Assembly (NCBI RefSeq): GCF_021532275.1
Contig: NZ_JACBOT010000026.1
Location: 1-64,000 of the forward strand
DNA length: 64,000 bases
Direction of reading: 5' to 3'
Source: Brevibacterium sp. UCMA 11754
GTDB taxonomy: Bacteria; Actinomycetota; Actinomycetes; Actinomycetales; Brevibacteriaceae
A program made the translations under genes and the position numbers. Shown here piece after piece: positions 35,072-44,932 of this stretch; the first letter of the stretch is position 1, and the number at the start of each line of letters is the position of its first letter. The notes below the pieces were generated by a model that saw only the letters and a list, made by a program, of their open reading frames with translations, did no database searches and was not told the origin of the DNA.

Positions 35072-35889
35072 CGCCACCCGAGGACTTCGATCTGGGCCTC
35101 GTCGCCAGCGATATCGACGGCACGCTTCTGCTTGATTGGAAGCCCATCTCCAAGGCCACGATCGATGCGATCCACCGCTGCCAGGACATGGACATCCCCT
35201 TCGTCCTCGTCACCGGTCGGCCGATCAGGTGGCTGGAGGCGATAGCCGCACAGATACCCGACCTCGGTCGTGTCATCTGCCTCAACGGAGCAGTCGTCTA
35301 TGACATCGCCTCGGCGAGTGTGGTCTCTGCTCACACGATCGAATTCTCCGAAGTTGAGAAGATCATCGCCACGATCACCGCTTCCCACCCGGAGGCGCAT
35401 TTCGCGTTCGAGACCCTCACCGGCGGACTCGTCGACAAGAACTTCATCTCCCGCAACCCCCGACAGGCCCACGTCATGGAGGACCTGTCGGTGCTGGCCA
35501 CGCGGGACGTCGTGAAGATCCTCGTCAGCATCGGCTCCGAGGACTCAGCGGCTCTCCACGATCTGCTTGATCCCCTGGTCGCCGCGAACTGCCATGCTTC
35601 GTTCTCAGACCCCGTCAACGGTCTCGTCGAACTGGCTCCGGCAGGTGTCACGAAGGCGAAGACGCTCGAGGAACTGTGCGACCACCTCGGCGTGGCCCGT
35701 GATCAGGTGATGGCGTTCGGAGACATGCCCAACGACATTGAGATGCTGACCTGGGCCGGCCACGGCGTCGCCATGGGCAACGCGCTGCAGTCGGTGAAGG
35801 ACTGCGCTGCCACCGTCACCGACGCAGTCGATGAGGACGGCGTCGCACGCTACCTGGGTGCCGTGCTCGACGCGCACGCTGCGCGCTGA
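35068..35889 (+). CDS. HAD-family hydrolase, Cof subfamily (first copy)
   Basis: 273-residue haloacid dehalogenase-fold phosphatase with the type IIB cap. Motif I is SDIDGTLLLD, motif III/IV is FGDMPNDIEMLTWAGHGVAMGNA. Such enzymes hydrolyse sugar phosphates or FMN-like substrates; the specific one is not predictable. ATG overlaps the upstream stop codon. It faces another Cof-type gene on the opposite strand 21 bp away. Confidence 0.9.
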   Translation: MTPPEDFDLGLVASDIDGTLLLDWKPISKATIDAIHRCQDMDIPFVLVTGRPIRWLEAIAAQIPDLGRVICLNGAVVYDIASASVVSAHTIEFSEVEKIIATITASHPEAHFAFETLTGGLVDKNFISRNPRQAHVMEDLSVLATRDVVKILVSIGSEDSAALHDLLDPLVAANCHASFSDPVNGLVELAPAGVTKAKTLEELCDHLGVARDQVMAFGDMPNDIEMLTWAGHGVAMGNALQSVKDCAATVTDAVDEDGVARYLGAVLDAHAAR

Positions 35890-35910
35890 GCCTCAGGTGT
35901 GCGCTGGGCC

Positions 35911-36759
35911 TCAGGTGTGGGTGGCGCGGGAACCGCTGAGTGAAAGCACCTCGGGGTCGAGGTCGAAGTAGTCAACGAGAGCGACGGCCAAGCCATCATC
36001 GTCAACCGACTTCGTCACGAGCGATGCATGCTGTTTGAGCACGTCCTTCGACTGACCCATGACGATTCCGTGATGGACCCACTCGATCATTTCGATGTCG
36101 TTGAGTCCGTCACCAGCGCCGATGCTCAGCTCGTGGTCGATTCCGAGTTCGGATTCGACGAGTTCGAGCCCACTGGCCTTCGACACTCCGTCGGGGGCGA
36201 TGTCGAGCCAGTTGCTCCAGCCCACCGAATAGCTGACTTCGTGGAGACCGAGACGATCGACAGCCTCGGCGAACTCCTCCGCAGTGCCGTTGACCTCTCG
36301 CATGACGATGCGGGTGGCGCGCTTCTGCAGGAGCTGCTCGAAATCGACGATGTCGAGCGTGTCCGATTCCGCGAGCTCACCCGCGGGGAACGGTCCTGAG
36401 GCCCACCGGTGCAGGTTGGGGTCCTCAACGAGGAACAGTGCGTTCGGCAGCGCCTCGTGCATCTTCTCCAGAGCGTCCTTGGGGTCGAAGGACACGACGT
36501 GGTGCATCTCCCAGCCCAGCGGCGAAGCGGGGTCGAGCTTGACGACGACAGATCCGTTCGAGCAGACGACGAACCCTTGCTTGAGGTCGAGTGCGTGCAC
36601 GACCTCAAGCGCTCCGGGCAGTGCCCGCCCGGTGGAGATGACGAGGTGATGACCGGCTTCGGCGAGCTGGGTCAGCACCTGGCGGACGGGCTCGGACAGT
36701 GATCCGTCGTAGTTGACGATGGTGCCGTCGATGTCGAGCGCGATGAGGTGTTCGGGCAA
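35911..36759 (-). CDS. HAD-family hydrolase, Cof subfamily (second copy)
   Basis: 282-residue HAD phosphatase: motif I ALDIDGTIVNYDG, motif II-like VISTGRALPG, motif III/IV SIGAGDGLNDIEMIEWVHHGIVMG. Paralogous to the convergent gene at 35068-35889 by shared architecture, though sequence identity appears modest. It is 28 bp downstream of serS and likely cotranscribed with it. Confidence 0.9.
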   Translation of the reverse strand: MPEHLIALDIDGTIVNYDGSLSEPVRQVLTQLAEAGHHLVISTGRALPGALEVVHALDLKQGFVVCSNGSVVVKLDPASPLGWEMHHVVSFDPKDALEKMHEALPNALFLVEDPNLHRWASGPFPAGELAESDTLDIVDFEQLLQKRATRIVMREVNGTAEEFAEAVDRLGLHEVSYSVGWSNWLDIAPDGVSKASGLELVESELGIDHELSIGAGDGLNDIEMIEWVHHGIVMGQSKDVLKQHASLVTKSVDDDGLAVALVDYFDLDPEVLSLSGSRATHT

Positions 36760-36787
36760 TTTCTCTCCAAGCTTGAGGATCGTGGCT

Positions 36788-38068
36788 TCAGTAACGCGGG
36801 CCCTCTGGTCCCTGGGCGGTCATGCCGCCGAGGTAGGGGCGCAGTGCCGCGGGAACCGTGACCGAACCGTCCGCCTGCTGGTGGTTCTCCAGGATCGGGA
36901 CGATCCAGCGGGTGTTGGCCATGGTTCCGTTGAGTGTGGCGACGGGGCGGGTGGCTCCGTCGTAGCGTTCGCGGACCTGCAGGCGGCGTGCCTGGAAGGT
37001 CGTGCAGTTCGAGGTCGAGGTCAGTTCGCGGTAGGTGCCCTGTGTCGGGACCCAGGCTTCGCAGTCGAATTTGCGTGCTGCGGAGTCTCCGAGGTCGCCG
37101 GCTGCGGTGTCGATGACGCGGTAGGGCAGTTCGCACAGACCCAGCATCTTCTCCTGCAGGGACAGCATGCGCTCGTGCTCGGCAGCGGCGTTCTCGACCT
37201 CGACGTAGGAGAACATCTCCACCTTCTGGAACTGGTGGACGCGGATGATTCCGCGGGTGTCCTTGCCGTAGGAACCGGCCTCGCGACGGTAGCAGGACGA
37301 GATTCCGGCGTAGCGCAGCGGACCGTCGCTCAGGTCGATGATCTCGTCCATGTGGAGTCCGGCCAGTGGCACCTCTGAGGTGCCGACGAGGAACAGGTCA
37401 TCGGCTTCGAGTCGGTAGACCTCATCGGCGTGTTCGCCGAGGAATCCGGTGCCGCGCATGACTTCGGGCTTGACCAAGGTCGGTGTGATGGTCGGGACGA
37501 AGCCGGCGTCTTCGGCCACGTCGCGGGCCAGGTTGAGCAGGGCCATCTCCAGCTTGGCACCGAACCCGGTGAGGTAGTGGAAGCGCGAACCTGAGACCTT
37601 GGTGCCTCGGGCAGTGTCGATGGCCTTGAGCGTCTCACCGATCTCCAGATGGTCTGCTGGTTCGAAGCCGTCGGTGCTGAAGTCACGAGGTTCACCGACG
37701 GTCTTCAGGGTCACGAAGTTCTCTTCGCCGCCGGAGGGGATGCCTTCGACGATGAGGTTCGGGAGCTTTCCTGCGAGCTTGTCGAATGCGAAGCTCGCCT
37801 CTTCGGACTCGGCCTGCAGGGCCTTGACCTTGGCAGACTTCTCCTTGCCCTCTGCGATGAGCGCGGGCTTGTCCTCTTTGGCCGCTTTGGCGATCTGAGA
37901 GGAGAAGGACTTCTGATCGGCGCGCGCGTCCTCGTATGCCGTGATGGCAGAGCGGCGTGCGGAATCCGCGGCGAGGACTTCGTCAACGAGGTCAACGGAC
38001 GAGCCGCGGGCCTCCTGCGATGCTTTGAACAGGGCCGGGTCTTCTCTGAGGAGCGCTAGATCGATCAC
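36788..38068 (-). CDS. serS: Seryl-tRNA synthetase
   Basis: Class II synthetase that charges tRNA-Ser; 426 residues, normal length. The N-terminal long coiled-coil tRNA-binding arm (about 30-100, [23 protein letters not shown]) and the class II motifs are visible: motif 2 [26 protein letters not shown] and motif 3 near the C-terminus [18 protein letters not shown]. No T-box leader is seen upstream. Two serine tRNA genes lie in the same window. Confidence 0.97.
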   Translation of the reverse strand: MIDLALLREDPALFKASQEARGSSVDLVDEVLAADSARRSAITAYEDARADQKSFSSQIAKAAKEDKPALIAEGKEKSAKVKALQAESEEASFAFDKLAGKLPNLIVEGIPSGGEENFVTLKTVGEPRDFSTDGFEPADHLEIGETLKAIDTARGTKVSGSRFHYLTGFGAKLEMALLNLARDVAEDAGFVPTITPTLVKPEVMRGTGFLGEHADEVYRLEADDLFLVGTSEVPLAGLHMDEIIDLSDGPLRYAGISSCYRREAGSYGKDTRGIIRVHQFQKVEMFSYVEVENAAAEHERMLSLQEKMLGLCELPYRVIDTAAGDLGDSAARKFDCEAWVPTQGTYRELTSTSNCTTFQARRLQVRERYDGATRPVATLNGTMANTRWIVPILENHQQADGSVTVPAALRPYLGGMTAQGPEGPRY

Positions 38069-38165
38069 CCTCTCAGCTTAACGGCCCAGGACTCTTTTCG
38101 ATATTCGAGCGACACTCATGCGGGTGGCCAGCTCGCACTCAAGAGGGGCACTGTAAATTTGAGAC

Positions 38166-39281
38166 ATGACCATCGCATTGGACCCCATGATGACGTGGCT
38201 CGTCGTCGCCGGCTTCATCGTCGTGCTGCTCGTCGCGTTCTTCGTCGGCCGCCGCACCGGGGCTCGTCGTGCCCTGAGCCGGCTTCGACAGTACTCCAGA
38301 GGCTCCGATCCCGATGGTCCAGACAGCGAGAACTCTGGCCGCTACCGGGCCGCTCTCATCGTCAATCCGACCAAGACCGATGTCAGCAGACTGGCTTCGA
38401 CCGCCGAGGCGATCTGCCGTTTCGAAGGCTGGAGCGCACCGCTGGTCATCGAGACCACACCCGAGGACTCCGGCGAAGGGGCCACGGCTCGTGCACTTGA
38501 CGAGGGGGTCGACGTCGTCATCGCTGCCGGCGGCGACGGCACGGTCCGAGCCGTCTCCTCGGCGCTGGTGGGATCAGCGACACCGATGGGGATCGTTCCC
38601 TTGGGGACGGGTAATCTCCTGTCGCGAAACCTCGACATCGTGCTCGACAAAACCGAGTGGGCCCTGCGCATCGCCCTGTGGGGCCGCAACCGCAGGATCG
38701 ACGTCGGGACCGCGAAGACCGCCGAGAATGGGGACACTCACGTCTTCACTGTGATGACCGGGCTGGGGTTCGATGCCGCGGTCATGGCCGATACCAATTC
38801 CGATCTCAAGTCCCGTCTCGGCTGGCTGGCCTACGTCGAGGCCGGGTCCAGGAAGCTCGTCGGCCGCCCCAGTCACGTGAAGGTGACTTTCGACGACGAC
38901 TATCGGGTCTCCGCTCGCGTGCGATCAGTCCTCGGCGGCAACTGCGGGAAGCTGCAGGGCGGCATCCAGCTTCTGCCACAGGCCGTCATCGATGACGGGA
39001 TGCTCGATGTCCTCATCGTCAGCCCGAAGAACCTGGGCCAATGGGTGGGCGTCCTTGCCTCTGTTCTGGGACGGAAGACGTCGAAGGGCCTGCACACAGA
39101 CATCAGGAAATGCCAGAAGGTCGTCATCGAATCCGGCGAGGAGCTCGATGTGCAGCTGGACGGGGATCCGATCGGCCAGTCCGGATATCTGGCGATGGAG
39201 GTCATGCCTGCGGCACTGACCGTTCGCGTGCCCACAGTTGAGCAGCGCAAGCAGATCAGGGCCGAGGCCTGGCCGGTCTGA
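38166..39281 (+). CDS. Diacylglycerol kinase-family lipid kinase
   Basis: 371 residues. One N-terminal membrane segment (about 9-29) precedes a DAGK catalytic domain: RAALIVNPTKTD, the nucleotide-binding AAGGDGTVRAV and PLGTGNLLSRN. The C-terminal beta-sandwich typical of DgkB/YegS follows (GGNCGKLQGGIQLLPQAVIDDGMLDVL). Phosphorylates diacylglycerol or a related lipid at the membrane. ATG 38166. A divergent promoter region separates it from serS. Confidence 0.9.
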   Translation: MTIALDPMMTWLVVAGFIVVLLVAFFVGRRTGARRALSRLRQYSRGSDPDGPDSENSGRYRAALIVNPTKTDVSRLASTAEAICRFEGWSAPLVIETTPEDSGEGATARALDEGVDVVIAAGGDGTVRAVSSALVGSATPMGIVPLGTGNLLSRNLDIVLDKTEWALRIALWGRNRRIDVGTAKTAENGDTHVFTVMTGLGFDAAVMADTNSDLKSRLGWLAYVEAGSRKLVGRPSHVKVTFDDDYRVSARVRSVLGGNCGKLQGGIQLLPQAVIDDGMLDVLIVSPKNLGQWVGVLASVLGRKTSKGLHTDIRKCQKVVIESGEELDVQLDGDPIGQSGYLAMEVMPAALTVRVPTVEQRKQIRAEAWPV

Positions 39282-39408
39282 GCGCACGGCTGCCAGCTGG
39301 TCTTGGAACCGGCATCGGCCGGTAGGTGAGTGCCACTACCGGCCGGTCACATCACGAGAACGTCTCGATGTCGTCGATTCGTTGACCAAAGTGTTACAGC
39401 TATTCACC

Positions 39409-39436
39409 CTGAACTAAACGTACATAAGTAGTTCAG
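39409..39436. promoter_or_regulatory. Inverted repeat upstream of first LPXTG gene
   Basis: CTGAACTA (39409-39416) and TAGTTCAG (39429-39436) form an 8-bp perfect inverted repeat with a 12-bp spacer, 70 bp before the gene start. It could be an operator. No matching copy was found before the second LPXTG gene. Confidence 0.45.
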
Positions 39437-39506
39437 TGCATTCCCTGTATCTAGGATGGCTGTCAGATGTGCACCCCCTCACAATTCCAAGATTGAAGGC
39501 ACTCCA

Positions 39507-41609
39507 ATGAAGAAGCTCATCCTCGCGCCGGCCGTGGCCCTCGCGTTCACTGGCCTGGTGGCCGCCCCAGTCGCCGCCGCCGAGGCCCCGTCATCGACGC
39601 AGTCTGACTCCGCCGAGGCCAAAGCAGAGCAGATCAAGAAGGAAAAGGCCGAAAAGCTCGCCGCCGAGAAGGCTGAGCAGAAGAAGGCCGACGAGAAGGC
39701 TGCTGCCGATAAGGCAGACGAAAAATCCGGCGACGACGCGAAGGATTCGAACAAGCCGGCACCTAAGGACGACGATTCCAAGGACTCCAAGAAGGACGAC
39801 TCCGCAAAGGACGACGACAAGAGCAAGGACTCGAAGGATTCCGAGACTCCTAAGGACGACGTCGAAGAGATCAATGCACAGCTGAAGGTCTCCAACTCCT
39901 CGATCACGGCCGAAGACCTCGCAACCAAGGGCGTCAAGGTCACGGTAACCGGCCTGGAGAAGGGCGATAAGCTCTCGACCTCCGGGCTGAGCGCGCCCGC
40001 TACGACTGCCGCTGGTTCGACCGCGACTCTGAACGTCAAGTACATTGGCGACGACGAAGATCTCAAGGACGGCAAGAAGTCCTTCAACGTGCAGGTCGCA
40101 CGCCAAGGAGCGATCACCGAGAAACTCAGTGGCAGCCTCGACATTCAGGCTAAGAAAGTCAGCCCCATCGATGCCTCGCTCAACGTCGATCCGACCCAGA
40201 TCACGGCAGAGGACCTCGCTAACAAGGACAAGGGCGTCACCGTCACCGTCTCAGGAGTCAAGAAGGGTGACAAGATCACCGACTCCCTGACCGGAGACAA
40301 TGAGACAGCCGCCGCGGATGGCGACCACAAGCTTCACCTCTACTACCAGGGCAACCCGGACAGTCTCGAAGAGGGCAAGGTGGCATTCACAGTCACCATC
40401 GACCGCGAAGGAACCGAGTCGGAGACAATCAACGGCAACATCAACGTCGTCGACGAGGTGTCGGAAGTCGACCCGAAGGTCGCACTCTCAACCAAGGAGA
40501 TCACGGTCTCCGACTTCAAGAAGGACGGGCTCAAGTTCACCGGCGAGGGCTTCACCCCCGGCGGCACTGTCAGCGTTAGGGGCGAAGCCGTTTCGACACA
40601 GCGGGCCGCCGCTCAGGCCGACAAGGTCACCGCCGACGAGGACGGCAATGTCAGCGGAGTTGTGACCGCACCTGAGTCGATCGAAGCAGGCAAGTACTCA
40701 CTCACGTTCGTCGACGATACGACCAGCGAGGAATCTGCTCCCGTTGAAGTCACGGTCACCGAAGATGACGACGCTGTTGATCCGATCGAGGCCTCGTTGA
40801 AGGTCGATCCCAAAGAGATCACAGCGGCGGATCTCGCCAACAAGGACAACGGCGTCACCGTCACCGTCTCGGGCGTCAAAAAGGGTGACAAGATCACCGA
40901 TTCCCTGACCGGGGACACCGAAACCGCCGACGCTGATGGCGACTACAAGCTCCACCTCTACTACCAGGGAAATCCCGACAACCTCGAAGAGGGCAAGGTG
41001 CCGTTCACGGTCACCATCGACCGCGAGGGAACCGAGTCGGAGACGCTCAAGGGCAACATCAATGTCGTCGCCGAAGACAAAGAAGACGGCGATGACGGAG
41101 ACAATGGAGACGGAGGGGACACTCCCGAGGCTCCCGCAGAAGCGTCGTTCACGGTCTCACCGAAGACGCTTGAAGCCGCCGACTTCGCCAACGAGAAGAA
41201 GGGCGTCACCTTGGCAGTCGAAGACTGCGAGCCCGGCTCGGACGTGCACTTCGCGGTCACACCCAAGGGCATCCCGGTCACAGCGTACGAAAACACCGTC
41301 AAAGCCGATGACGAGGGCAAGGCTTCGGTCAATGTCTTCGGCACCTCCGACAATATTTCGGCATATGTCGGCGCCTACACAGCCAGCGCAATCTGCGGCG
41401 ATGACTCGATGAAGGAATCGTTCACAGTCATCGCCGGCGCAGACGGCGGCGGCAGCGACAACGGCGGAAACGATGGCAGCCAGCTGCCACGCACCGGTAC
41501 AGACCTTGGCGGTCTCGCCTCGGGAGCGCTCCTCCTCCTCATCGGCGGAGCAGCGATCGCCGTGACCGGTCGCCGCAAGAAGGTCGGACAGTCACCGACC
41601 GACTTCTGA
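39507..41609 (+). CDS. LPXTG-anchored surface protein with repeated domains (first paralogue)
   Basis: 700-residue secreted protein. ATG 39507 starts a signal peptide (MKKLILAPAVALAFTGLVAAPVAAAEA). A Lys/Ala/Glu/Asp-rich stalk (about 30-130) is followed by Ig-like domains of about 100 residues, two of which are nearly identical, and a C-terminal domain with EDCEPGSDV. The tail SQLPRTGTD, a hydrophobic segment and GRRKK form a sortase sorting signal (LPRTG at 41484-41498). Expected to be linked to peptidoglycan by a sortase not encoded here. Paralogous to the next gene. Function (adhesion or coat) unknown. Confidence 0.9.
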   Translation: MKKLILAPAVALAFTGLVAAPVAAAEAPSSTQSDSAEAKAEQIKKEKAEKLAAEKAEQKKADEKAAADKADEKSGDDAKDSNKPAPKDDDSKDSKKDDSAKDDDKSKDSKDSETPKDDVEEINAQLKVSNSSITAEDLATKGVKVTVTGLEKGDKLSTSGLSAPATTAAGSTATLNVKYIGDDEDLKDGKKSFNVQVARQGAITEKLSGSLDIQAKKVSPIDASLNVDPTQITAEDLANKDKGVTVTVSGVKKGDKITDSLTGDNETAAADGDHKLHLYYQGNPDSLEEGKVAFTVTIDREGTESETINGNINVVDEVSEVDPKVALSTKEITVSDFKKDGLKFTGEGFTPGGTVSVRGEAVSTQRAAAQADKVTADEDGNVSGVVTAPESIEAGKYSLTFVDDTTSEESAPVEVTVTEDDDAVDPIEASLKVDPKEITAADLANKDNGVTVTVSGVKKGDKITDSLTGDTETADADGDYKLHLYYQGNPDNLEEGKVPFTVTIDREGTESETLKGNINVVAEDKEDGDDGDNGDGGDTPEAPAEASFTVSPKTLEAADFANEKKGVTLAVEDCEPGSDVHFAVTPKGIPVTAYENTVKADDEGKASVNVFGTSDNISAYVGAYTASAICGDDSMKESFTVIAGADGGGSDNGGNDGSQLPRTGTDLGGLASGALLLLIGGAAIAVTGRRKKVGQSPTDF
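40162..41076 (+). repeat. Near-identical Ig-like domain repeats in the LPXTG protein
   Basis: Domain copies at about 40162-40461 and 40780-41076 share long identical runs (VTVTVSGVKKGDKITDSLTG, KLHLYYQGNPD, FTVTIDREGTESET). The high identity suggests recent duplication or gene conversion; a different domain lies between them. Confidence 0.85.
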
Positions 41610-41659
41610 ATAAGAACCGCAGAGTGATCACTCGATGAAACTGATCATGTGAGTGCTTG

Positions 41660-41699
41660 AATGTGTGTGGCCCCGACTTCGGTCGGGGCCACACACATT
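41660..41699. terminator. Terminator with UUCG tetraloop
   Basis: A perfect 18-bp stem (41660-41677 with 41682-41699) closes a TTCG loop flanked by C and G, an exceptionally stable hairpin. It ends the first LPXTG transcription unit; a short T-run (ATTTCC) follows. Confidence 0.93.
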
Positions 41700-41853
41700 T
41701 CCAACAAGTCCGCTGTTCAAACTAGCCAACGACACGTGTGACGGATCTGAACAACAAATGTGAACACAACGACCACAACTATGCTCGTTGTATATATTTC
41801 ATTATTGTTACCTGCGTAGGAAGTCATCCTCAGTTGCTCAGACGAAGGACATC

Positions 41854-43203
41854 ATGAAGAAGCTTGCACTCGCCCCCGCAGTGGCCCTGGCCATCACCGG
41901 CCTCGCCGCATCCCCCGTAATGGCTGCACCCACGGCCGACGCTTTCGGACAGACCAACATTCAGCTCAGCCAGAACAGCAACCAGGCAGATGAAACCGAA
42001 GCTGCCGAGGACAGCACCGAAGACGGCAACGAGGCTCAGGCCATCGAAGCAGCTGTCACTGTTTCGCCGAAAGAGATCACCCAGACCGATCTCCTCGACC
42101 CGGGCTTCACCGTCACAGTCACTGGCCTCGAAGCCGGAGACGTCGTCACGGACAACCTCACTAATGAAGAGGTGACGGCCGAAGGCGACTCCGTGAGATT
42201 CACCATCCACAACGTGACCGGCGATCCCGCTGCCATCGATCCGGGCACTCTCAACTTCACGATCTCTGTCGTCCGCGGCGAAGAGACCGAGGAGATCCCT
42301 GCGCAGGTCGAGGTCATCGCTGACAACGAAGAGCCAGAGGCTCCCGAGGTCGACCCGAAGGTCACTCTCAACACCGAGAAGATCTCGGCCTCCGACTTCG
42401 AGAAGGATGGCCTCGAGGTCACCGGTGAAGGCTTCACCCCCGGAAGCACAGTCAACGTGATGGGGAACGCAACACAGTCGCCCTTCTTCCAAGACGAGGT
42501 CAAGGCCGACGAAGACGGCAAGATCAGCACCACGGTCGAAGCGCCCGAAGACGGTCTCGAGCCCGGCAACTACTCGGTCTCCGCAGTCGATGCTGAGTCC
42601 GAAGAAGTGTCGAACTTCGCCAAATTCACCGTTACCGAAGACGAGACCGAAGAGCCGAAGCCGACCACCCCGGCCGCTGAAGCCACGCTGACCGTCTCGC
42701 CCGAGACCATCGAAGCTGCCGACTTCGTCGTGGAGAACAAGGGCGTCACCCTGGCAGTCGAGAACTGCGAGCCCGGTTCGGACGTTCACTACGTTGTCAC
42801 CCCCGAGGGCAACTCGAACGTCACCGCCTACGACAACACAGTCAAGGCCGACGACGAGGGCAAGGCGTCCGTCAACGTCTACGGCACCTCTGCCAATGAT
42901 GCATCGGCCTACCTCGGCGACTACGACGTCAGCGTCACCTGTGGCGACGACGAGATGACCGGAGCCTTCACCGTCAGCGATGACGCCAACGCCGGTGGCA
43001 GCGACGGCAATGAAGACGGAAACGAAGACGGCGGCAATGGTGGCGGCGATGACGGCAACGGAAACGGTGGCGGCGACCTGCCTCGCACCGGTACCGAACT
43101 GACCGGACTCGTCGGCGGAGCTGCCCTCCTCCTCATCGGTGGAGCCGCAGTCACCATGACCATGCGTCGCAAGAAGGTTGCTCAGGATCCTTCAGAGATC
43201 TGA
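41854..43203 (+). CDS. LPXTG-anchored surface protein (second paralogue)
   Basis: 449-residue secreted protein with a signal peptide (MKKLALAPAVALAITGLAASPVMAAP) almost the same as that of the preceding gene. It has two Ig-like domains (each beginning AAVTVSPKEI or KVTLNTEKI) and a C-terminal domain with AVENCEPGSDVHY shared with the paralogue, then a Gly/Asn/Asp-rich spacer and the sorting signal LPRTG (43078-43092), membrane segment and MRRKK. ATG 41854 is chosen because it begins the signal peptide; the frame is open from 41788. Has its own promoter region after the UUCG terminator. Confidence 0.9.
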   Translation: MKKLALAPAVALAITGLAASPVMAAPTADAFGQTNIQLSQNSNQADETEAAEDSTEDGNEAQAIEAAVTVSPKEITQTDLLDPGFTVTVTGLEAGDVVTDNLTNEEVTAEGDSVRFTIHNVTGDPAAIDPGTLNFTISVVRGEETEEIPAQVEVIADNEEPEAPEVDPKVTLNTEKISASDFEKDGLEVTGEGFTPGSTVNVMGNATQSPFFQDEVKADEDGKISTTVEAPEDGLEPGNYSVSAVDAESEEVSNFAKFTVTEDETEEPKPTTPAAEATLTVSPETIEAADFVVENKGVTLAVENCEPGSDVHYVVTPEGNSNVTAYDNTVKADDEGKASVNVYGTSANDASAYLGDYDVSVTCGDDEMTGAFTVSDDANAGGSDGNEDGNEDGGNGGGDDGNGNGGGDLPRTGTELTGLVGGAALLLIGGAAVTMTMRRKKVAQDPSEI

Positions 43204-43234
43204 TCCCAGGACCTGAACCGGAGTCAGAATCCGG

Positions 43235-43280
43235 ACATGACGAAGGGGCGATTCCGGTTGGAATCGCCCCTTCGTCATGT
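43235..43280. terminator. Bidirectional terminator, LPXTG gene and hspR
   Basis: A perfect 21-bp stem (43235-43255 with 43260-43280) with loop GGTT lies between convergent genes, 32 bases from the LPXTG stop and 32 from the hspR stop. It serves both directions. Confidence 0.93.
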
Positions 43281-43312
43281 CGTGATCTGGTTGAGGGCGA
43301 CGGGCAGTCAGT

Positions 43313-43750
43313 TCACCGGCGCCGGAACCTGTTGTAGAGAACCATCGCGCCCGGCTCGGGCCGTCCCTGCGGACGCCTGCCGCGCGAGATCGAGACGACA
43401 TCACCCGCGGAGCCGGCAGCGAAGACGCGAGCTTCGCGTTCCTTCGCAGACATCCGAGACCTGACTTCGGTCTCGAGCTCCTCGTTCCGGGATTTGAGTG
43501 CATCGACCTGGTTCTGCAGATCAATGATCTTCTTGATGCCCACCAGGTTCACGCCCTCGTCCTGCGAAAGCTGCTGGATCAACCGGAGTTTGGCGATGTC
43601 TCGCCCCGAGTACCGCCGGCCTCTGCCAGCGGTGCGCTCGGGAGTGACGAGACCCAGACGGTCATACTGCCGCAGCGTCTGCGGGTGCATTCCTGCGAGG
43701 TCCGCCGCCACCGAAATGACGTACACCGCTGCACTGGTCGATATGTGCAT
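43313..43750 (-). CDS. hspR: Heat shock repressor HspR (MerR family)
   Basis: MerR-type repressor that binds HAIR operators and silences the dnaK operon at normal temperature, using DnaK as co-repressor in studied actinobacteria. The start of the domain, YVISVAADLAGMHPQTLRQYDRLGLVTPERTAGRGRRYS, is highly characteristic. A coiled coil (about 75-105) follows and the tail is basic. 145 residues, last gene of the operon, 14 bp after dnaJ. Its targets are visible upstream of dnaK. Confidence 0.96.
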   Translation of the reverse strand: MHISTSAAVYVISVAADLAGMHPQTLRQYDRLGLVTPERTAGRGRRYSGRDIAKLRLIQQLSQDEGVNLVGIKKIIDLQNQVDALKSRNEELETEVRSRMSAKEREARVFAAGSAGDVVSISRGRRPQGRPEPGAMVLYNRFRRR

Positions 43751-43764
43751 TGTGCTTCACCACC

Positions 43765-44787
43765 TCAACTGGCCTTGGCTTTGTCGAGCAGACCATCCCG
43801 CGGATCCTCGTTCTCGGTCGCGGTGCGGAATGATTCGACAGCTTCTTTGGCTTCTTTCGACAGGTTCTGCGGCACGACGATCTCCGCGGTCACCAGCAGG
43901 TCGCCGGTGCCCTTCTTCGATTTCACGCCCTTGCCGCGCAGACGCATGGTCCGTCCCGATGGTGTGCCTGGAGCGATCTTCATCGTCACCGGCATTCCGT
44001 CGAGCGTCGGCACCTTGACCTCGGCGCCCAGGGCAGCCTCGTCGAAGCTCACCGGCAGGTCCATCCGCAGATTGTCACCATCACGGGTGAACACGGGGTG
44101 CGGCTTGACCTTGATCGTGAGGATCACGTCGCCGGTCTCGCCGCCGTTGGGGCTGGGCTTGCCCTTACCTGCCAGTCGGATCTTCTGCCCATCCTTGACG
44201 CCGATCGGCGTCCGCACGGTCAGAGGCTTCCCGCCCGGCATGTTCAGCTTCACCGAGGCGCCGTTGATGGCCTCCGTGAAGGACAGAGTGGTGTTGGACT
44301 TGATGTCCCCGCCCTTGACCGGTGGCGAATATCCGCCTCCGAAACCACCTCCGCCGTAGCCGCCGCCACCACCGAAGCCGTTGAGAAGGTCCGCCAGGTC
44401 AGGGGGTACGTCTCCCCCGCCTCCGCCGTAAGGTGAACGAGTCCGTTTCCGTCCGCCTCCGCCGAAGAGGTCGGAGAATACGTCATCGAATCCGCCGCTG
44501 GCACCGCCCCCAGGCCCGCCGGAACCGGTGAACCTGGCGCCGCCGCCCATGGCGCGGACCTGATCGTACTGTTCGCGAGATTCCTTGTCAGAGAGCACCT
44601 GATGGGCCTGGCCGAGCTCTTTGAACTTGTCTTCAGCCTTGGAATCACCGGGATTGGCATCCGGGTGATACTTGCGCGCCAGCTTGCGATAGGCCTTTTT
44701 GATCTCTGCGTCGGAAGCATCTTTGGAGACGCCGAGGGTCTTGTAGAAGTCCTTTTCGAACCAATCATTCTGAGGACCGGTATTCAC
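43765..44787 (-). CDS. dnaJ: DnaJ-type co-chaperone without zinc finger
   Basis: 340-residue J-protein. J domain at about 10-75 with the HPD triad (KYHPDANPG), a very long Gly/Phe-rich region (about 90-165), and the C-terminal substrate-binding domains ([23 protein letters not shown] on). The CxxCxGxG zinc-finger repeats normally found in DnaJ are absent; there are no cysteines in that place. It is therefore a type II (CbpA-like) J-protein in the position of DnaJ1. It lies between grpE and hspR in the heat-shock operon and stimulates DnaK ATPase. Confidence 0.93.
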   Translation of the reverse strand: MNTGPQNDWFEKDFYKTLGVSKDASDAEIKKAYRKLARKYHPDANPGDSKAEDKFKELGQAHQVLSDKESREQYDQVRAMGGGARFTGSGGPGGGASGGFDDVFSDLFGGGGRKRTRSPYGGGGGDVPPDLADLLNGFGGGGGYGGGGFGGGYSPPVKGGDIKSNTTLSFTEAINGASVKLNMPGGKPLTVRTPIGVKDGQKIRLAGKGKPSPNGGETGDVILTIKVKPHPVFTRDGDNLRMDLPVSFDEAALGAEVKVPTLDGMPVTMKIAPGTPSGRTMRLRGKGVKSKKGTGDLLVTAEIVVPQNLSKEAKEAVESFRTATENEDPRDGLLDKAKAS

Positions 44788-44850
44788 CTGGCACCTCCTT
44801 CCGTGTCTTCTTCATCAGTGTATTCAATTGTCTCCTCACAATCCGCAACC

Positions 44851-44919
44851 CCGGGATCTCGATCCCGGATGATCCGGACCGCCGCCGAGGTGGTGCCACG
44901 TTGGCGGGACCACCTCGGC
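44851..44919 (-). promoter_or_regulatory. Hairpins in the grpE-dnaJ gap
   Basis: Two inverted repeats lie in the 145-bp gap: CCGGGATC-TC-GATCCCGG (44851-44868), and an 11-bp stem (44884-44894 with 44909-44919) with a 14-base loop. They may attenuate or stabilise the mRNA between grpE and dnaJ. No T-run follows. Confidence 0.5.
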
Positions 44920-44932
44920 GAGGGTGTGGTTC

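Noticed and set aside
38069..38165. Possible T-box or other leader before serS
   Set aside because: Only 97 bases separate serS from the divergent lipid kinase gene, with no specifier stem, no T-box sequence and no terminator.
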